Source: Candidatus Gastranaerophilales bacterium
GTDB taxonomy: Bacteria; Cyanobacteriota; Vampirovibrionia; Gastranaerophilales; Gastranaerophilaceae
Direction: 5' to 3'
Assembly (NCBI GenBank): GCA_944322745.1
Contig: CALUPV010000001.1
Location: 1-64,000 of the forward strand
DNA: 64,000 bases
Part shown: one piece after another, positions 1-9,981 of the stretch
Layout of the letters: each line of letters opens with the position of its first letter
How positions within the stretch are numbered: position 1 is the stretch's first letter
Notes under the pieces: model-generated
Database searches by the model: none
What the model saw: the letters and a program-made list of their open reading frames with translations, nothing else
Told to the model about the DNA's origin: nothing
Made by a program: the position numbers and the translations under genes

Positions 1-149
1 ATATTGGAACCACTTGTTGTCACATCTGCATTAACTTTGTTATTCAGACTTGGTAATGCATTAGCTGATACATCTGCATATGCAATCGGCATTATCGACG
101 TAGAAGCTAAAACACCGAGAGCAACCGCTGCACTAAATAATTTTCTCAT
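1..149 (-). CDS. Two-partner secretion exoprotein (TpsA-like), N-terminal fragment cut by window edge
   Basis: Reading leftwards from an ATG at 149, an open frame runs to the window edge (49 complete codons). It starts with a clear Sec signal peptide (MRKLF, then a hydrophobic stretch ending in AYA) followed by mature sequence beginning DVSANALP and continuing with N/T/S-rich residues. An ALP-type start soon after the signal peptide is typical of the haemagglutination-activity (TPS) domain of filamentous-haemagglutinin-like exoproteins. A GGAG Shine-Dalgarno sits just upstream. The divergent neighbour is a TpsB transporter, the usual partner of such proteins, and this supports the call. Only the first 49 residues are visible, so another exported protein remains possible. 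Confidence 0.6.
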   Translation of the reverse strand, partial: MRKLFSAAVALGVLASTSIMPIAYADVSANALPSLNNKVNADVTTSGSN

Positions 150-498
150 CTTTTTCTCCATTCTTTGATATTAGCATTCATAAATTCTAAAGCACAAACT
201 TGTAACTTACAAAATTTCTAAAAAAAAAATTTGCCAACTTTTTCTCAAATATTAAGAAAAGTTATTAAAACGTATTCTTTTAAAAAAATTTTACAATTTT
301 TCAAACATATCATAAATATAATGTTAAGTAATGTTATAATTATTTTTTTTATAGGCAAAAAAAAACATGTTTCGATTTCATATGTTTAAATTATGCAAAA
401 CTAAGGAATAATAAGTATAATAAAATTGATATAATTTATGTGGTTATATTATAATATATGTAGTAAGTAAATTACAAATTTATATAGAGAGTGGAACG
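150..498. promoter_or_regulatory. Divergent tpsA/tpsB promoter region
   Basis: This 349-base AT-rich gap separates two divergent secretion genes. On the + strand a TATAAT box at 450-455 would start transcription near 462, giving a leader of about 37 nt with a purine-rich GAGAGTGG ribosome site before the tpsB ATG. A second extended -10 (TGTTATAAT, ending near 340) lies further upstream. I could not assign a confident promoter for tpsA. No open frame of interest is seen here. Confidence 0.45.
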
Positions 499-2244
499 AT
501 GAAAAACATACTTGTAAAAACAACTTTGACATGTGCTTTTTCCATAATGGGAATAAGTGCATTTGCTGTTGACGGAAATACGTTTGTTAATCAAGGCGGC
601 TATGATGCCGGTTTGATTGATAATACAAATTTCATCCAAGCGAAACAATATCAAGCTAAAACAAAATATGAAGAGACGAAAGATCCTGCAGTCATAGAAG
701 AAGAAGTTAGACAGAAGATGGATCTTTTAAATACAGAACAAGTTACTTTCAAGTTAAAGAACATAAATATTACAGGAAATACTGTTTTCCCGACTTATGT
801 ACTAATGAGATTAGTTGACTTTAAAATAGGACAAGATGTTACTATTAACGATTTGATTATGTCAGCAAATGACATTACTGACTATTATCAATCAAAAGGA
901 TATATTTCAACAATTGCATATCTTCCACCTCAAAAAGTAAAAAATGGTTCTGTTGAAATTAAAATTTTGGAAGGCAAATATGGTAATGTCGAAATCAACC
1001 CTGGAAGATGGGAACGAGCTTCTTATTTAAACAAACATTACTTAAAAGATAACAATATTGAGCCCGGAAAAATTTTAAATGTTAAAGACGTACGTAACGC
1101 TTTAACAGAAATGAATACAGAAGAATATATGAAAGGTGCCGTTTCATTTGCTGATAACGAAGAATCAGAAGAATTTTCAGATGTAACATTGGATGTAAAA
1201 GATAGGTTTCCACTTAACTTAGATATCAGATATGATAACCAAGGTAGAGAATTAATCGGTACACAAAGAGGTGTTTTATATGCCGGTCTGCACGATGTAA
1301 CCGGTCATGGTGATACATTAATGGGTACAGTAGCATTATCTTCTCGTTCTCTTGGTGTTGGTGGTATGTATTCTTTACCTATCGCAGCTAATGATACAAG
1401 ATTAAATGTTGGTTATTCATATTCAAATGTTAGACTTGGAAAATCTTTAAAATATTTAAACCTAAAAGGTGAATCACATGATGTATTTGTTGGCGTATCA
1501 AGAAGATTAGCGCAAGGTGAAGACTTCAGATTATATGGCGACATCACTTTAGATATGCGTAATACTGAAATGACATCAGGTGCATTCCCTGAACTAAATT
1601 CTGCATACAGAACAAGAGTTTTAAGAGCAACATTAACAGATGTAAAAGATGATTATTATGGAAGATGGTTATTTAATGGCGGTATCGCAGGCGGTATTCC
1701 AATTGATGCTTCCGACTACAACAAAGCAAGAAATATGTCCAGCAACAACTTCGTAAAATTAAACGCAAGTGCTGCCCGTTTACAAGTATTACCATTAAAT
1801 CATTTAGCAATTTTACAAGTTAACGGACAATATGCAAACAGACACCTATACGCTTCAGAAGCTATGCAATTTGGTGGTATAGCTACAGTTAGAGGTTATG
1901 ATGAAGGTTTCCGTATCGGTGACTACGGTGTTACTGCCAGCTTTGAATACAGAATGCCAATCCCTGGCTTAAAAGCTTTATTGCCTGAAAAATATGCATT
2001 TATTAGTGATAGTATACAGCTTGCAGGATTCTATGATTTTGGATGGTTTGGTGACAGATTTATTGATGGCAGTGCTGATTACTTAATGAGTGCAGGTCCT
2101 GGTATTGTAGTTAAATTAACCAAATATATCTCTGCAAATATGTATTGGGGCTTCCCAATCGGTAAACGTTTGGCTGACTACGCAAACAACAGAGACCGTG
2201 ATACCTGCAGATTCCACTTCACTGTTACATCAAATATTTTATAA
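499..2244 (+). CDS. TpsB/ShlB/FhaC-family outer-membrane transporter
   Basis: 581 residues, close to the family's usual 550-600. A signal peptide ends at about residue 23 (ISAFA). Residues about 75-160 form the ShlB-type POTRA domain (NITGNTVFP, then a KGYISTIAYLPPQKVKNG stretch and an ILEGKYG motif), followed by a second POTRA-like segment and a C-terminal 16-strand barrel region. The VRGYDEG sequence in the barrel matches the conserved VRGF/Y tip of the L6 plug loop in the Omp85/TpsB superfamily. Family members export one cognate TpsA across the outer membrane. The divergent exported protein at the left edge is the natural substrate. Transcription ends at a strong hairpin just downstream. 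Confidence 0.92.
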   Translation: MKNILVKTTLTCAFSIMGISAFAVDGNTFVNQGGYDAGLIDNTNFIQAKQYQAKTKYEETKDPAVIEEEVRQKMDLLNTEQVTFKLKNINITGNTVFPTYVLMRLVDFKIGQDVTINDLIMSANDITDYYQSKGYISTIAYLPPQKVKNGSVEIKILEGKYGNVEINPGRWERASYLNKHYLKDNNIEPGKILNVKDVRNALTEMNTEEYMKGAVSFADNEESEEFSDVTLDVKDRFPLNLDIRYDNQGRELIGTQRGVLYAGLHDVTGHGDTLMGTVALSSRSLGVGGMYSLPIAANDTRLNVGYSYSNVRLGKSLKYLNLKGESHDVFVGVSRRLAQGEDFRLYGDITLDMRNTEMTSGAFPELNSAYRTRVLRATLTDVKDDYYGRWLFNGGIAGGIPIDASDYNKARNMSSNNFVKLNASAARLQVLPLNHLAILQVNGQYANRHLYASEAMQFGGIATVRGYDEGFRIGDYGVTASFEYRMPIPGLKALLPEKYAFISDSIQLAGFYDFGWFGDRFIDGSADYLMSAGPGIVVKLTKYISANMYWGFPIGKRLADYANNRDRDTCRFHFTVTSNIL

Positions 2245-2265
2245 TAAGTTAAATGCATAAAAGAT

Positions 2266-2295
2266 AAAAAGAGGAACCAATTGGTTCCTCTTTTT
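2266..2295. terminator. Bidirectional intrinsic terminator after tpsB
   Basis: A perfect 15-bp palindrome (AAAAAGAGGAACC arm and its complement) has A-run and T-run ends. It reads as a hairpin followed by U-tract on both strands, so it can serve tpsB and the convergent small gene at 2312-2587. Confidence 0.9.
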
Positions 2296-2311
2296 ATTGT
2301 AAAAAAAAACA

Positions 2312-2587
2312 TTAAAGAATAGCTTTACCGTCATACATAAATTTCGTACGTTCATATTCTGATTCTTTATAATAATTGAGTTCTTTTTCCTTCTCTTTTT
2401 TTGAAGATTCTTCTCTGGGTTCAATAAAAGGCTGACTTTTATCTTTTCGTTTCCAATTAAACTTAAATCCATCTAAAAGCCCGTACTCCGTCTCTGTTTT
2501 ATAAGTACCAATATTAACGGCAAAAGAAGGTGCCACTGACAAAACAGAGAATATTATAAGATATATAAATACAAACTTTTTCTTCAT
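2312..2587 (-). CDS. Small exported protein of unknown function
   Basis: 91 residues: a signal peptide (MKKKFVFIYLIIF, probable cleavage after SFA near residue 23), then a short, strongly charged tail rich in Lys and Glu (EESSKKEKEKEL). No family recognised. It starts 41 nt after the stop of the 1936-residue papain-like protein on the same strand and ends at the bidirectional terminator, so the two are probably cotranscribed. An overlapping same-strand frame at 2239-2472 has no signal sequence and crosses the terminator, so this frame is preferred. A functional link to the giant upstream protein is possible but unproven. Confidence 0.7.
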   Translation of the reverse strand: MKKKFVFIYLIIFSVLSVAPSFAVNIGTYKTETEYGLLDGFKFNWKRKDKSQPFIEPREESSKKEKEKELNYYKESEYERTKFMYDGKAIL

Positions 2588-2628
2588 TTCAACTCCTTTT
2601 TTAACATATTACTATATAATTATAGAAT

Positions 2629-5600
2629 TTAGCAAGAAGCCATCTGTGTTGCCAAAAATTCACAAGAATTAATTGCATTAAATATTTCTTGCGATTTCTC
2701 GGAAAGATAAAGTTGTGTTTGTTCATATTTTTTCATAAAGTTTGATCTTAATTTATACTCATTACTATTCGAAGGAACTCTAATAGAAGATATCAATTCC
2801 ATTCGTTCTTCAAGTAAAGAAGAAATTTCTGACAAATAATTCATCTGTTCGTTTATACCTTCAGCAACATATTTAAGTCCTTCTTCAATAATTTGCTTAG
2901 TTATTGATTCAATCATACTCTGATTTGAGTTCTTCAGTATTTCCGTATATTGAATAGAATCTATATATTTTATAAATTTATCAAAGACTAAAATATTCTC
3001 TAAACCTTTTAACTTTCTTTTTATATAAGTTTTAAAGTGATTAACAGAATCTGTCAAAGACATAGCGGTAATTTTATTCTTTTCTGAATATTCACGAACC
3101 ATAGAAGCTAATTCATCAAGAGCTGTTAAATCAATTTTAATTTCTTCAACTTTTTCTTTCACTAAATCATTTGTTTTTTGTATTTCAAAATTATTAAGCA
3201 ATGCACTGAGTGCTTTTTTAGAAAGACCTGATTGTTCTAAGAATAAATTCAATATTGTATAATTATCACCGGTATTTTTTAATTGTTCAATCAAATATAG
3301 CATTCCCACTTCAGAATCCATATTTTCTCTTGTGCCATCCTTCATAGTTACACCAAACAAAGAAAGCATGTCTTTTGTTTTTGAACCTATAGCTTCATGC
3401 TGATTTTGAACAAGTCTATATTGAATTTTAGTCTGTTGTGCAACTTGAAGTGCATTTTCAAGATATAGTTTTAAAACTTTATATTCATTAGAATTTTGTT
3501 TTCCTTCTTGAAGGAGTTTTACGACCTCATTTAATAATACTGTCGGATTTTTTACAATATGCCTTTTTATTATTAAATCTTTTATTGAATCTTGTTCTTC
3601 TAATAAAGATTCTTCATCTGCTCCTTTTTTATACATATCTATAAAATTATATATTTTTTTGATTACTTCATCCCTATATTGCGGGTCAATATTAGTCTCA
3701 ACCATTAACCAGATATTATATTTTAAAGCTGATAGTTCCTCGCTCTTCATTTGAACGAATCTGTCAATTGAAATACCGGCAGATTCAAAATCATCAAATA
3801 TTGATATTAACTCTTTTAATATTGGACCGGCAATTCTACCATCTACTTTTCCTCTTGATAATTTTAGTTGTTCAATTAGCTTTGAAAGAGGTTTGGTTAA
3901 AATTTCGAAAGAAGATTCTCCTTCAGATAATTTTTGCAATTGATAAAGATCTTTTATGAAAGATTTTACAATTTTTGTATTATCTTCATCCAAAATGAAA
4001 TCTTGTCTTTCTAATAATGAAGAAAATAATGATTGATATAATAATTCTTCTTTTATATTTAAATATTTTGATAATACGGAAGATATATAATTGCTGCTTT
4101 CAATAGTATCCATACTTTCTCTAAAAGAAACAAACATCCCATCGACTGTTTTTGCGATTGACTCATCAGGCAGGACAACAGGCTCAGGAAAAGCTTGTCT
4201 GACTTTGTATTTTTGGAAAGCTTCAGCTTTAAATGCTTTAATATATTTTTGTACATCCATTTCTGAAAGTTTAACATACAATAACCTATATAACTCTTCC
4301 GGTGTCAGTGTTTCTTCATCAGATGAACTTTTCATATTTTTATATATTTCATACGTTGAAATGAGCTCATTAAAAACTTTTGTAACTGACGAATCTCCCG
4401 AAAAATACAGACGGACATAATCATATGGTTTTCTCATCTTTATACCAACATCTTCCGGCTGCAGAACTGAGAAAAACTTATTAACTGTATCATAATCAGC
4501 CATTTGCAAACCTTGAATTAAAGTTAATAATTCTTCATCAGATGAAGGATTTAAATATTTATCAATAACTGATATAAACTCATTACTCAATGGAGAATTA
4601 ACAAGCGATATACTATCTAATGACTTTATTCTCACTGTTTCATCTATACTTTGTAAAATTATATTTTGTGCATTTGAGATAAAGTATTCGAGAGCATCTT
4701 CATTATCTATATTTGCACTTGCAATACTTTTAACTTGTTTTTTGAAGTATTCTTCAAGCTCACTTAAAGCACCATTGTATTCTGATAAAGCATCTTCATT
4801 ATAGAAGATTCCGGATATAATTGCATTTATTTCCGGTTCAGCATAATTAGTTCCATATTTTTCATTTATATCATCAAATAAAGCAGATAATTTATCATAA
4901 GAATATTCATACAAAGCCTCTAATGTACTATCCGACTTACCAATAATAGAAGAGAAAATTTCCATATGTTCTTGGAAAATCTCTTCCTGAAGTGCTTGTA
5001 AATCTTCTTTGTTTCCAGCCGAATATACACTTTCTACTAAAGTCGGATTATTAGTAGACATATAAACAGCCAACTTATCAAATAGAAATTTCAACTCATC
5101 ATCATCAGATAATTTATCAAAATCAGCCTCAGATTTTATTTCTTTTTCAAGTCTTCTTGAAAGATTTTCAACCTTTGCTTCTGCAATAGAATCTAAACCT
5201 TTAAGTTCGTCTATGTTTATTCTATGACCATTAATAATAGCCTTTTCCAAATCATTAAATTTATTTTTATCTTCATCAATATTTAATATATAAGAAAACA
5301 TCTTATACAACTTTTGATAAATATTAATAGGAACTCCCGGAAGAACTACATTATTAAATAATCCAAATTTTTCATCATCTTCTTTTGCATATCCAACTGC
5401 ACCATAAAGGCTTTTTACAGGAAGCCCGATTTTATGATCGTCTGCTAAAATAAAACCATCTTTCCAACCATAGCCATTCCCGTAATCTGTATACAGAAAT
5501 CCGTTACGACCATCCCAAAAATGTTCTTTTTCTGCTTTACCCCAAGAGTTATCGGTCCACATTATATCTTGTGCTGTTTTTTCTCCCGTAATCGGATTTA

Positions 5601-8439
5601 GAAATATTTCAGACGTAACAGAAGGAACATATTGTGCGTGGAATGCATAATCAGAATCATCAACGCTTAATGATTGGATACCGCTGCCTTTTCCTTTTTT
5701 TATTTGTTCTGCTGCATCTATAGCGTCTTTCTCCATATGATAAGGCTTACCTGTCATCTGCTCAATTATTCTTATTTGTTCATTAGCAGCCAACCCTGAT
5801 GATCCTTCTTCACGTACCCAGAATTGTCCATTTAACATTCCTATATTAGAATATTGATCTTCTAAAGCATCATACAAAAATTTATTCAGACTTTGATATT
5901 CCATTTCACAATATTTTTTCATTTGAGGAAGCGATTTTTTTATTGAATCAAATATTTCTATTTCATCATTTTGGAACTGATATAATTTACTGTTTGCTTT
6001 CTTTCTCTGTTTAATGTCTTTGATATTTTCATTTCGTGTTAAAGCTTGCTCAATACTTGCAAAACGATTCTTTAATATTTCAAGTTTTTGACGGCTTATA
6101 ACAAAATGTTGTTTTTCAAGCTGATTTAAAATTTGAGCTCTGGAAGAAGGCATTTGCCATTTATCTTGAATTGCATAATAATTCTGAGAAATACGTTCAA
6201 ACTTGTCAAACTGTGATTCTATACCTTTCCCTACTTTATCCTCACCACCAAAGATTTTAACAAGTCTTTTATATTGATCTTCTGAAATCCCTTCTTGAAT
6301 TGAGCTCATATAATGAGAAATAAAAATAGAAACAAAATGTATTCTATCCTCATATCCAAGAAGTCTAATAGCCTCTAATAAATCTTTATTTGAAGAAGAA
6401 GGAGAAGAAAGCTTTTTTGACCAACTTTGTAATTTTTCAATTACATCATGTTTATCGCCTTTAAACCCCATTGTAATTTTAGTATTTTCAAGAGCTTGAA
6501 GATTTCCTTCTTTAATTGTTTGCGCAACATTGTTAAATAAGGTTATAACAAGTTCTTTAACAGATTTTTCAAATAACTTTTTCGTAATGGCATCAAGTTC
6601 ATTTGGTATAATTGATTCTATTTTTATCATATCAGCTAATAAATCAGCCTCGAGAACCGAAGAATTAGTATCATTTCCTTCTTTATCCAACAATTTCTGT
6701 CTAAAATTTGTTGAATTAGAACTTGTTTTTATAGATTTTAAATAATTCAAAATTTGTATTTCTCTTGGAGGTAAGCCTGCTATACGTTCAAACCGCATAA
6801 CTCCATCTGGCATATTAACATCTGCTTCAACTGCAACTCTATGGGCAGCAGCTGCATTAAATAACTTTTTGTTATACAAATATTTACTTCTGGGAGAATT
6901 AAATTTTTTTATATTTTTTAACCTAATTTCAATTTGATTATATTCATCAAGCATTGAATATAATAAACCTGAATTGGTTCTAACTTTCTCTTTTTGTTCA
7001 TCTGTTATGTCTGGCAATAATGATATAACATATTCTGAAATTATTTTTTGTTTTTCTTCCAGAGGCAATTTAGAAGGAACATTCACTGAATTTTCTTCTG
7101 TACTATCTGTGTAAAAACTTTTTAGCGATGTTATTAAAAATGAAATTTCTTTATTGGACTTTCCCGGAAAAATTTCAGAAAACAAACTATTAAACTTTCC
7201 ATTAATCAATTTTTCTGTTTCATAGTGTTCCTTTTTTATTCCGGCAAGATTAACAAATGTATCTTGCATATCTTTTCTTGCTCTATAACAAGATTTTAAA
7301 AATTCTTTCTCTTTTATAACTGCCATAAGCAAATTTTTTGCATCAGCATATTGGGGATCCAAGCCTAAATACCAGCTGGTATCATTAAATATTCCGTAAT
7401 TTTCATCATCAAAAGAAATATAATACTCTGTCTGAATAGTTCCATCCCCACTAGCATGTGCATTATGCATCCAATTATGTGCAGAAGCATCTATAATTCT
7501 ATAGCCTTTTGACAATGCAATATCATAATCTATCGGTGTTTTAGGTATATTAACTTTCTTCCCTGAACCAAGCTCAGTCACATCATAGACAGACATAACC
7601 GGAGAATCTTTTAATTCCTCCATTATTAAATCAACATATCTTGATTTATCTTCATAGGCCATTAATTTTCTGCAAATGGAAATAGCAGCACAAATACCAC
7701 TTTGACGTTGATCAACCGCTTTTATTGTTAAAATATCATCTTCAGGCGTTTTAATAATCAAGTCATTTAGCATTTCATCAACAACTTGAAGTTTTTTATC
7801 TGCTAATTGCGGTACTATTTTATATTCATCTCCCATAAACTTAATAAATTTTTCAAGACAATCTTGTCTCTGAGATAAAGGAATCTCTGATGAAGAGATA
7901 AAATAATCAAGATTTTTTCTGACACGCGCAGTCCTAGCTAATGTTTCCGAATCATTTAATGGATTTTGCCCTAAAATTAATGTTGTAAATTCAGCTCGTA
8001 AATCAATTATTTTTTTCTGTTGAGGTGTTAATTTTTTTCTTGTATTAAAAAGACTGTTGCACTCAACCTCTAAATCACTTACATCTTCGTCGGAAGAAGA
8101 GATTGCTTTTCTTATCGTATCTTCCAAAACTTTTTCCCAGACTGTATTTTCCCTATTCCCCGGTGTTAAACCTTCTGAATCAAGAAAAGTTTTAAAATCA
8201 GAATCCTGTCCACCTTGTCCATATGCCAAATTTTTAGCAATATCTAATAAAAACTCAATATTTGTTCTGTCCGCCTCTGAACTTAGATTATTCAATGCTG
8301 CATATATATTTAACTTAGTATTTTCTAATATAGGTTTTTCACCTGTCTTTAATTGTTCAACTGTATTTTTATCTGTTCTTATGCTTTTAAATGCAAATTT
8401 AAAAGCACTAACATTCATTTCGGCCTTACTTATTTTCAT
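2629..8439 (-). CDS. Giant (1936 aa) papain-like cysteine peptidase-domain protein, split catalytic site
   Basis: I do not recognise the full-length family. Near residue 244 the sequence DQRQSGICAAIS matches the papain-family segment holding the oxyanion-hole Gln and the nucleophile Cys, with the exact six-residue spacing (Q244, C250; C250 codon at 7690-7692). Much later, H934 (FHAQYV) and N964 inside WTDNSWG match the family's catalytic His and the NSWG Asn, followed by a glycine/aromatic stretch (GYGWKDGF) like the papain C-terminal strand. About 680 mostly helical residues are inserted between Cys and His, and about 950 helical, coiled-coil-like residues follow. No signal peptide or membrane segment is seen. 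AAGGA lies 7 nt before the start. The catalytic set is seen; activity and target are unknown. Confidence 0.75.
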   Translation of the reverse strand: MKISKAEMNVSAFKFAFKSIRTDKNTVEQLKTGEKPILENTKLNIYAALNNLSSEADRTNIEFLLDIAKNLAYGQGGQDSDFKTFLDSEGLTPGNRENTVWEKVLEDTIRKAISSSDEDVSDLEVECNSLFNTRKKLTPQQKKIIDLRAEFTTLILGQNPLNDSETLARTARVRKNLDYFISSSEIPLSQRQDCLEKFIKFMGDEYKIVPQLADKKLQVVDEMLNDLIIKTPEDDILTIKAVDQRQSGICAAISICRKLMAYEDKSRYVDLIMEELKDSPVMSVYDVTELGSGKKVNIPKTPIDYDIALSKGYRIIDASAHNWMHNAHASGDGTIQTEYYISFDDENYGIFNDTSWYLGLDPQYADAKNLLMAVIKEKEFLKSCYRARKDMQDTFVNLAGIKKEHYETEKLINGKFNSLFSEIFPGKSNKEISFLITSLKSFYTDSTEENSVNVPSKLPLEEKQKIISEYVISLLPDITDEQKEKVRTNSGLLYSMLDEYNQIEIRLKNIKKFNSPRSKYLYNKKLFNAAAAHRVAVEADVNMPDGVMRFERIAGLPPREIQILNYLKSIKTSSNSTNFRQKLLDKEGNDTNSSVLEADLLADMIKIESIIPNELDAITKKLFEKSVKELVITLFNNVAQTIKEGNLQALENTKITMGFKGDKHDVIEKLQSWSKKLSSPSSSNKDLLEAIRLLGYEDRIHFVSIFISHYMSSIQEGISEDQYKRLVKIFGGEDKVGKGIESQFDKFERISQNYYAIQDKWQMPSSRAQILNQLEKQHFVISRQKLEILKNRFASIEQALTRNENIKDIKQRKKANSKLYQFQNDEIEIFDSIKKSLPQMKKYCEMEYQSLNKFLYDALEDQYSNIGMLNGQFWVREEGSSGLAANEQIRIIEQMTGKPYHMEKDAIDAAEQIKKGKGSGIQSLSVDDSDYAFHAQYVPSVTSEIFLNPITGEKTAQDIMWTDNSWGKAEKEHFWDGRNGFLYTDYGNGYGWKDGFILADDHKIGLPVKSLYGAVGYAKEDDEKFGLFNNVVLPGVPINIYQKLYKMFSYILNIDEDKNKFNDLEKAIINGHRINIDELKGLDSIAEAKVENLSRRLEKEIKSEADFDKLSDDDELKFLFDKLAVYMSTNNPTLVESVYSAGNKEDLQALQEEIFQEHMEIFSSIIGKSDSTLEALYEYSYDKLSALFDDINEKYGTNYAEPEINAIISGIFYNEDALSEYNGALSELEEYFKKQVKSIASANIDNEDALEYFISNAQNIILQSIDETVRIKSLDSISLVNSPLSNEFISVIDKYLNPSSDEELLTLIQGLQMADYDTVNKFFSVLQPEDVGIKMRKPYDYVRLYFSGDSSVTKVFNELISTYEIYKNMKSSSDEETLTPEELYRLLYVKLSEMDVQKYIKAFKAEAFQKYKVRQAFPEPVVLPDESIAKTVDGMFVSFRESMDTIESSNYISSVLSKYLNIKEELLYQSLFSSLLERQDFILDEDNTKIVKSFIKDLYQLQKLSEGESSFEILTKPLSKLIEQLKLSRGKVDGRIAGPILKELISIFDDFESAGISIDRFVQMKSEELSALKYNIWLMVETNIDPQYRDEVIKKIYNFIDMYKKGADEESLLEEQDSIKDLIIKRHIVKNPTVLLNEVVKLLQEGKQNSNEYKVLKLYLENALQVAQQTKIQYRLVQNQHEAIGSKTKDMLSLFGVTMKDGTRENMDSEVGMLYLIEQLKNTGDNYTILNLFLEQSGLSKKALSALLNNFEIQKTNDLVKEKVEEIKIDLTALDELASMVREYSEKNKITAMSLTDSVNHFKTYIKRKLKGLENILVFDKFIKYIDSIQYTEILKNSNQSMIESITKQIIEEGLKYVAEGINEQMNYLSEISSLLEERMELISSIRVPSNSNEYKLRSNFMKKYEQTQLYLSEKSQEIFNAINSCEFLATQMASC

Positions 8440-8545
8440 TACATATCCTTCTAATATCTCAAAGATATTAATTTTAAGCGTGATTTTTTTTGTTACTTTT
8501 CCTGTAATATAAAATATAATTTTTACATTAGTTTACTATTTTTTT

Positions 8546-9148
8546 TTATATTAAATCAACCAACCCTGTAGAATGATCAAAATGACATTTTGCAATATAT
8601 AATTCCCCTTTATCAACAGCAAGCCGAATAATCTTTGACTTTTGTAAAAGAACTTCTTCTACCCAAATTGTATGCTGTTTTGCAAAGTAATTATGACAAC
8701 TTATATCTTCATTCTTATCTAAAACAGGATAAACACATGAAATTATAGATTTAAAATCTTCAGTCTCTTCCGGATAATGCTCTTTTGCATATTTCATAAC
8801 CCCGCAATCATCATGACCTAATAATATAAGTAAAGATAACTTGAGTTTTTTTACCGCATATTCTATACTCTCTATTACATTTGGTCCCGCAGTAATTCCT
8901 GCAACCCTTATTACAAATAATTCTCCAATTCCACAGTCAAAGATAATTTCCGGAACTACTCTGGAATCAGAACAACTTAAAACAATAGCAAAAGGTTCTT
9001 GATGAAAAGCGTATTTTTTTAAAGTATCCAAACACATATTCTTTGCTGTTGGCTTTCCGGCAACAAAATTTCGATTACCATTTAATAATTTCTTTAACTC
9101 TTCTTTCGCTTTATATGGAATTCCGTTGGGCATATTATATTCATTCAT
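8546..9148 (-). CDS. Beta-class carbonic anhydrase
   Basis: Interconverts CO2 and bicarbonate. The zinc site of the beta class is intact: Cys and Asp-Arg in CSDSR, then H and C in GHDDCG about 55 residues later. About 200 residues, normal for the family. The frame can be opened at 9160, but that extension contains GGAGGA; an ATG at 9148 (MNEYNMP) lies 5-6 nt downstream of this Shine-Dalgarno and is the better start. It stands alone on the minus strand, in the same direction as the ThiF-like gene upstream (68-nt gap). A cytoplasmic housekeeping role supplying bicarbonate to carboxylases is likely. Confidence 0.93.
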   Translation of the reverse strand: MNEYNMPNGIPYKAKEELKKLLNGNRNFVAGKPTAKNMCLDTLKKYAFHQEPFAIVLSCSDSRVVPEIIFDCGIGELFVIRVAGITAGPNVIESIEYAVKKLKLSLLILLGHDDCGVMKYAKEHYPEETEDFKSIISCVYPVLDKNEDISCHNYFAKQHTIWVEEVLLQKSKIIRLAVDKGELYIAKCHFDHSTGLVDLI

Positions 9149-9216
9149 AAATTCCTCCATTACTAACTTTTTATAAAATATACATCACACATCGATATCA
9201 AAATAATATGTAAAGC

Positions 9217-9981
9217 TTACTCCTCAAATGCTTCAAAAGAATGAAGAGGAAGCCCGCATACCGGACAAAACTGTTTTTCGCTTATATATATTTTGGGACG
9301 AATAGCAACACCTAATAAACCATCTATGATTAATGGTTCTTTCTTTATCAAAACACCCTGATTGAGAATTAGCTTTAACACTTCAAATGCTTGAAAAGAA
9401 GCCACCATAGAAACAGTCGGGGAAATAGCTCCTGATGGTTTTGTTTCATTTTCTTTCTCTTCTTCTTCGTTGATATTTAAGAAACATCTTAAACAAGGTG
9501 TTTCAAATGGTATTGTTGTCATTATGACCCCTTTTGCTTTAGAAACTGCTGCATGTATTAATATTTTATTCATTTTGACTGATACTCTATTTATCAAATC
9601 AACGGATGAATGTGAATCAAATGCATCAACAAGAATATCATAATTTTTGAATATTTCTTCGCAATTATCACTATCAAGCTTAAGACAATATGCTTCTATA
9701 TCAATATCAGGATTAAATTTTATAACCCAATCTTTCGCAATCTCAACTTTATATTTACCTATCGAATTCATATCATATAATATTTGTCTATTTAAATTTG
9801 TAATATTAACAGTATCATAGTCAACTATTCCAATATGTCCAACTCCTAATGCAGCAAGATTCATAAGAACATTTGTTCCAACACCTCCAACTCCTAAAAT
9901 TAAGACTCTGGCACTTGATATTTTTTCTTGACCTGACTCACCAATAAAATCCAATAATTTATTCCTGTCATATCTATCCAT
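9217..9981 (-). CDS. ThiF/MoeB/HesA-family E1-like adenylyltransferase
   Basis: Shows the nucleotide-binding loop GVGGVGTN near the N-terminus, the acidic strand end (IVDYDTV) and N-x-x-R (NLNRQ) of the E1 fold. Two zinc-binding Cys pairs (CLRC and CPVC) complete the family signature. E1-like enzymes adenylate the C-terminus of a ThiS/MoaD-type sulfur carrier. No carrier or partner gene is visible here, so MoeB, ThiF and HesA cannot be separated. The longest frame begins with TTG at 9993, but GGAG within that extension sits 6 nt before the ATG at 9981 (MDRYDRN), which is the chosen start. Length 254 residues, normal for MoeB. Confidence 0.88.
   Translation of the reverse strand: MDRYDRNKLLDFIGESGQEKISSARVLILGVGGVGTNVLMNLAALGVGHIGIVDYDTVNITNLNRQILYDMNSIGKYKVEIAKDWVIKFNPDIDIEAYCLKLDSDNCEEIFKNYDILVDAFDSHSSVDLINRVSVKMNKILIHAAVSKAKGVIMTTIPFETPCLRCFLNINEEEEKENETKPSGAISPTVSMVASFQAFEVLKLILNQGVLIKKEPLIIDGLLGVAIRPKIYISEKQFCPVCGLPLHSFEAFEE

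Noticed and set aside
2239-2472. 77-residue minus-strand frame after tpsB
   Set aside because: Overlaps the better exported-protein frame and reads through the bidirectional terminator.
4091-4420. 109-residue plus-strand frame inside the giant gene
   Set aside because: Antisense shadow; composition mirrors the helical coding strand.
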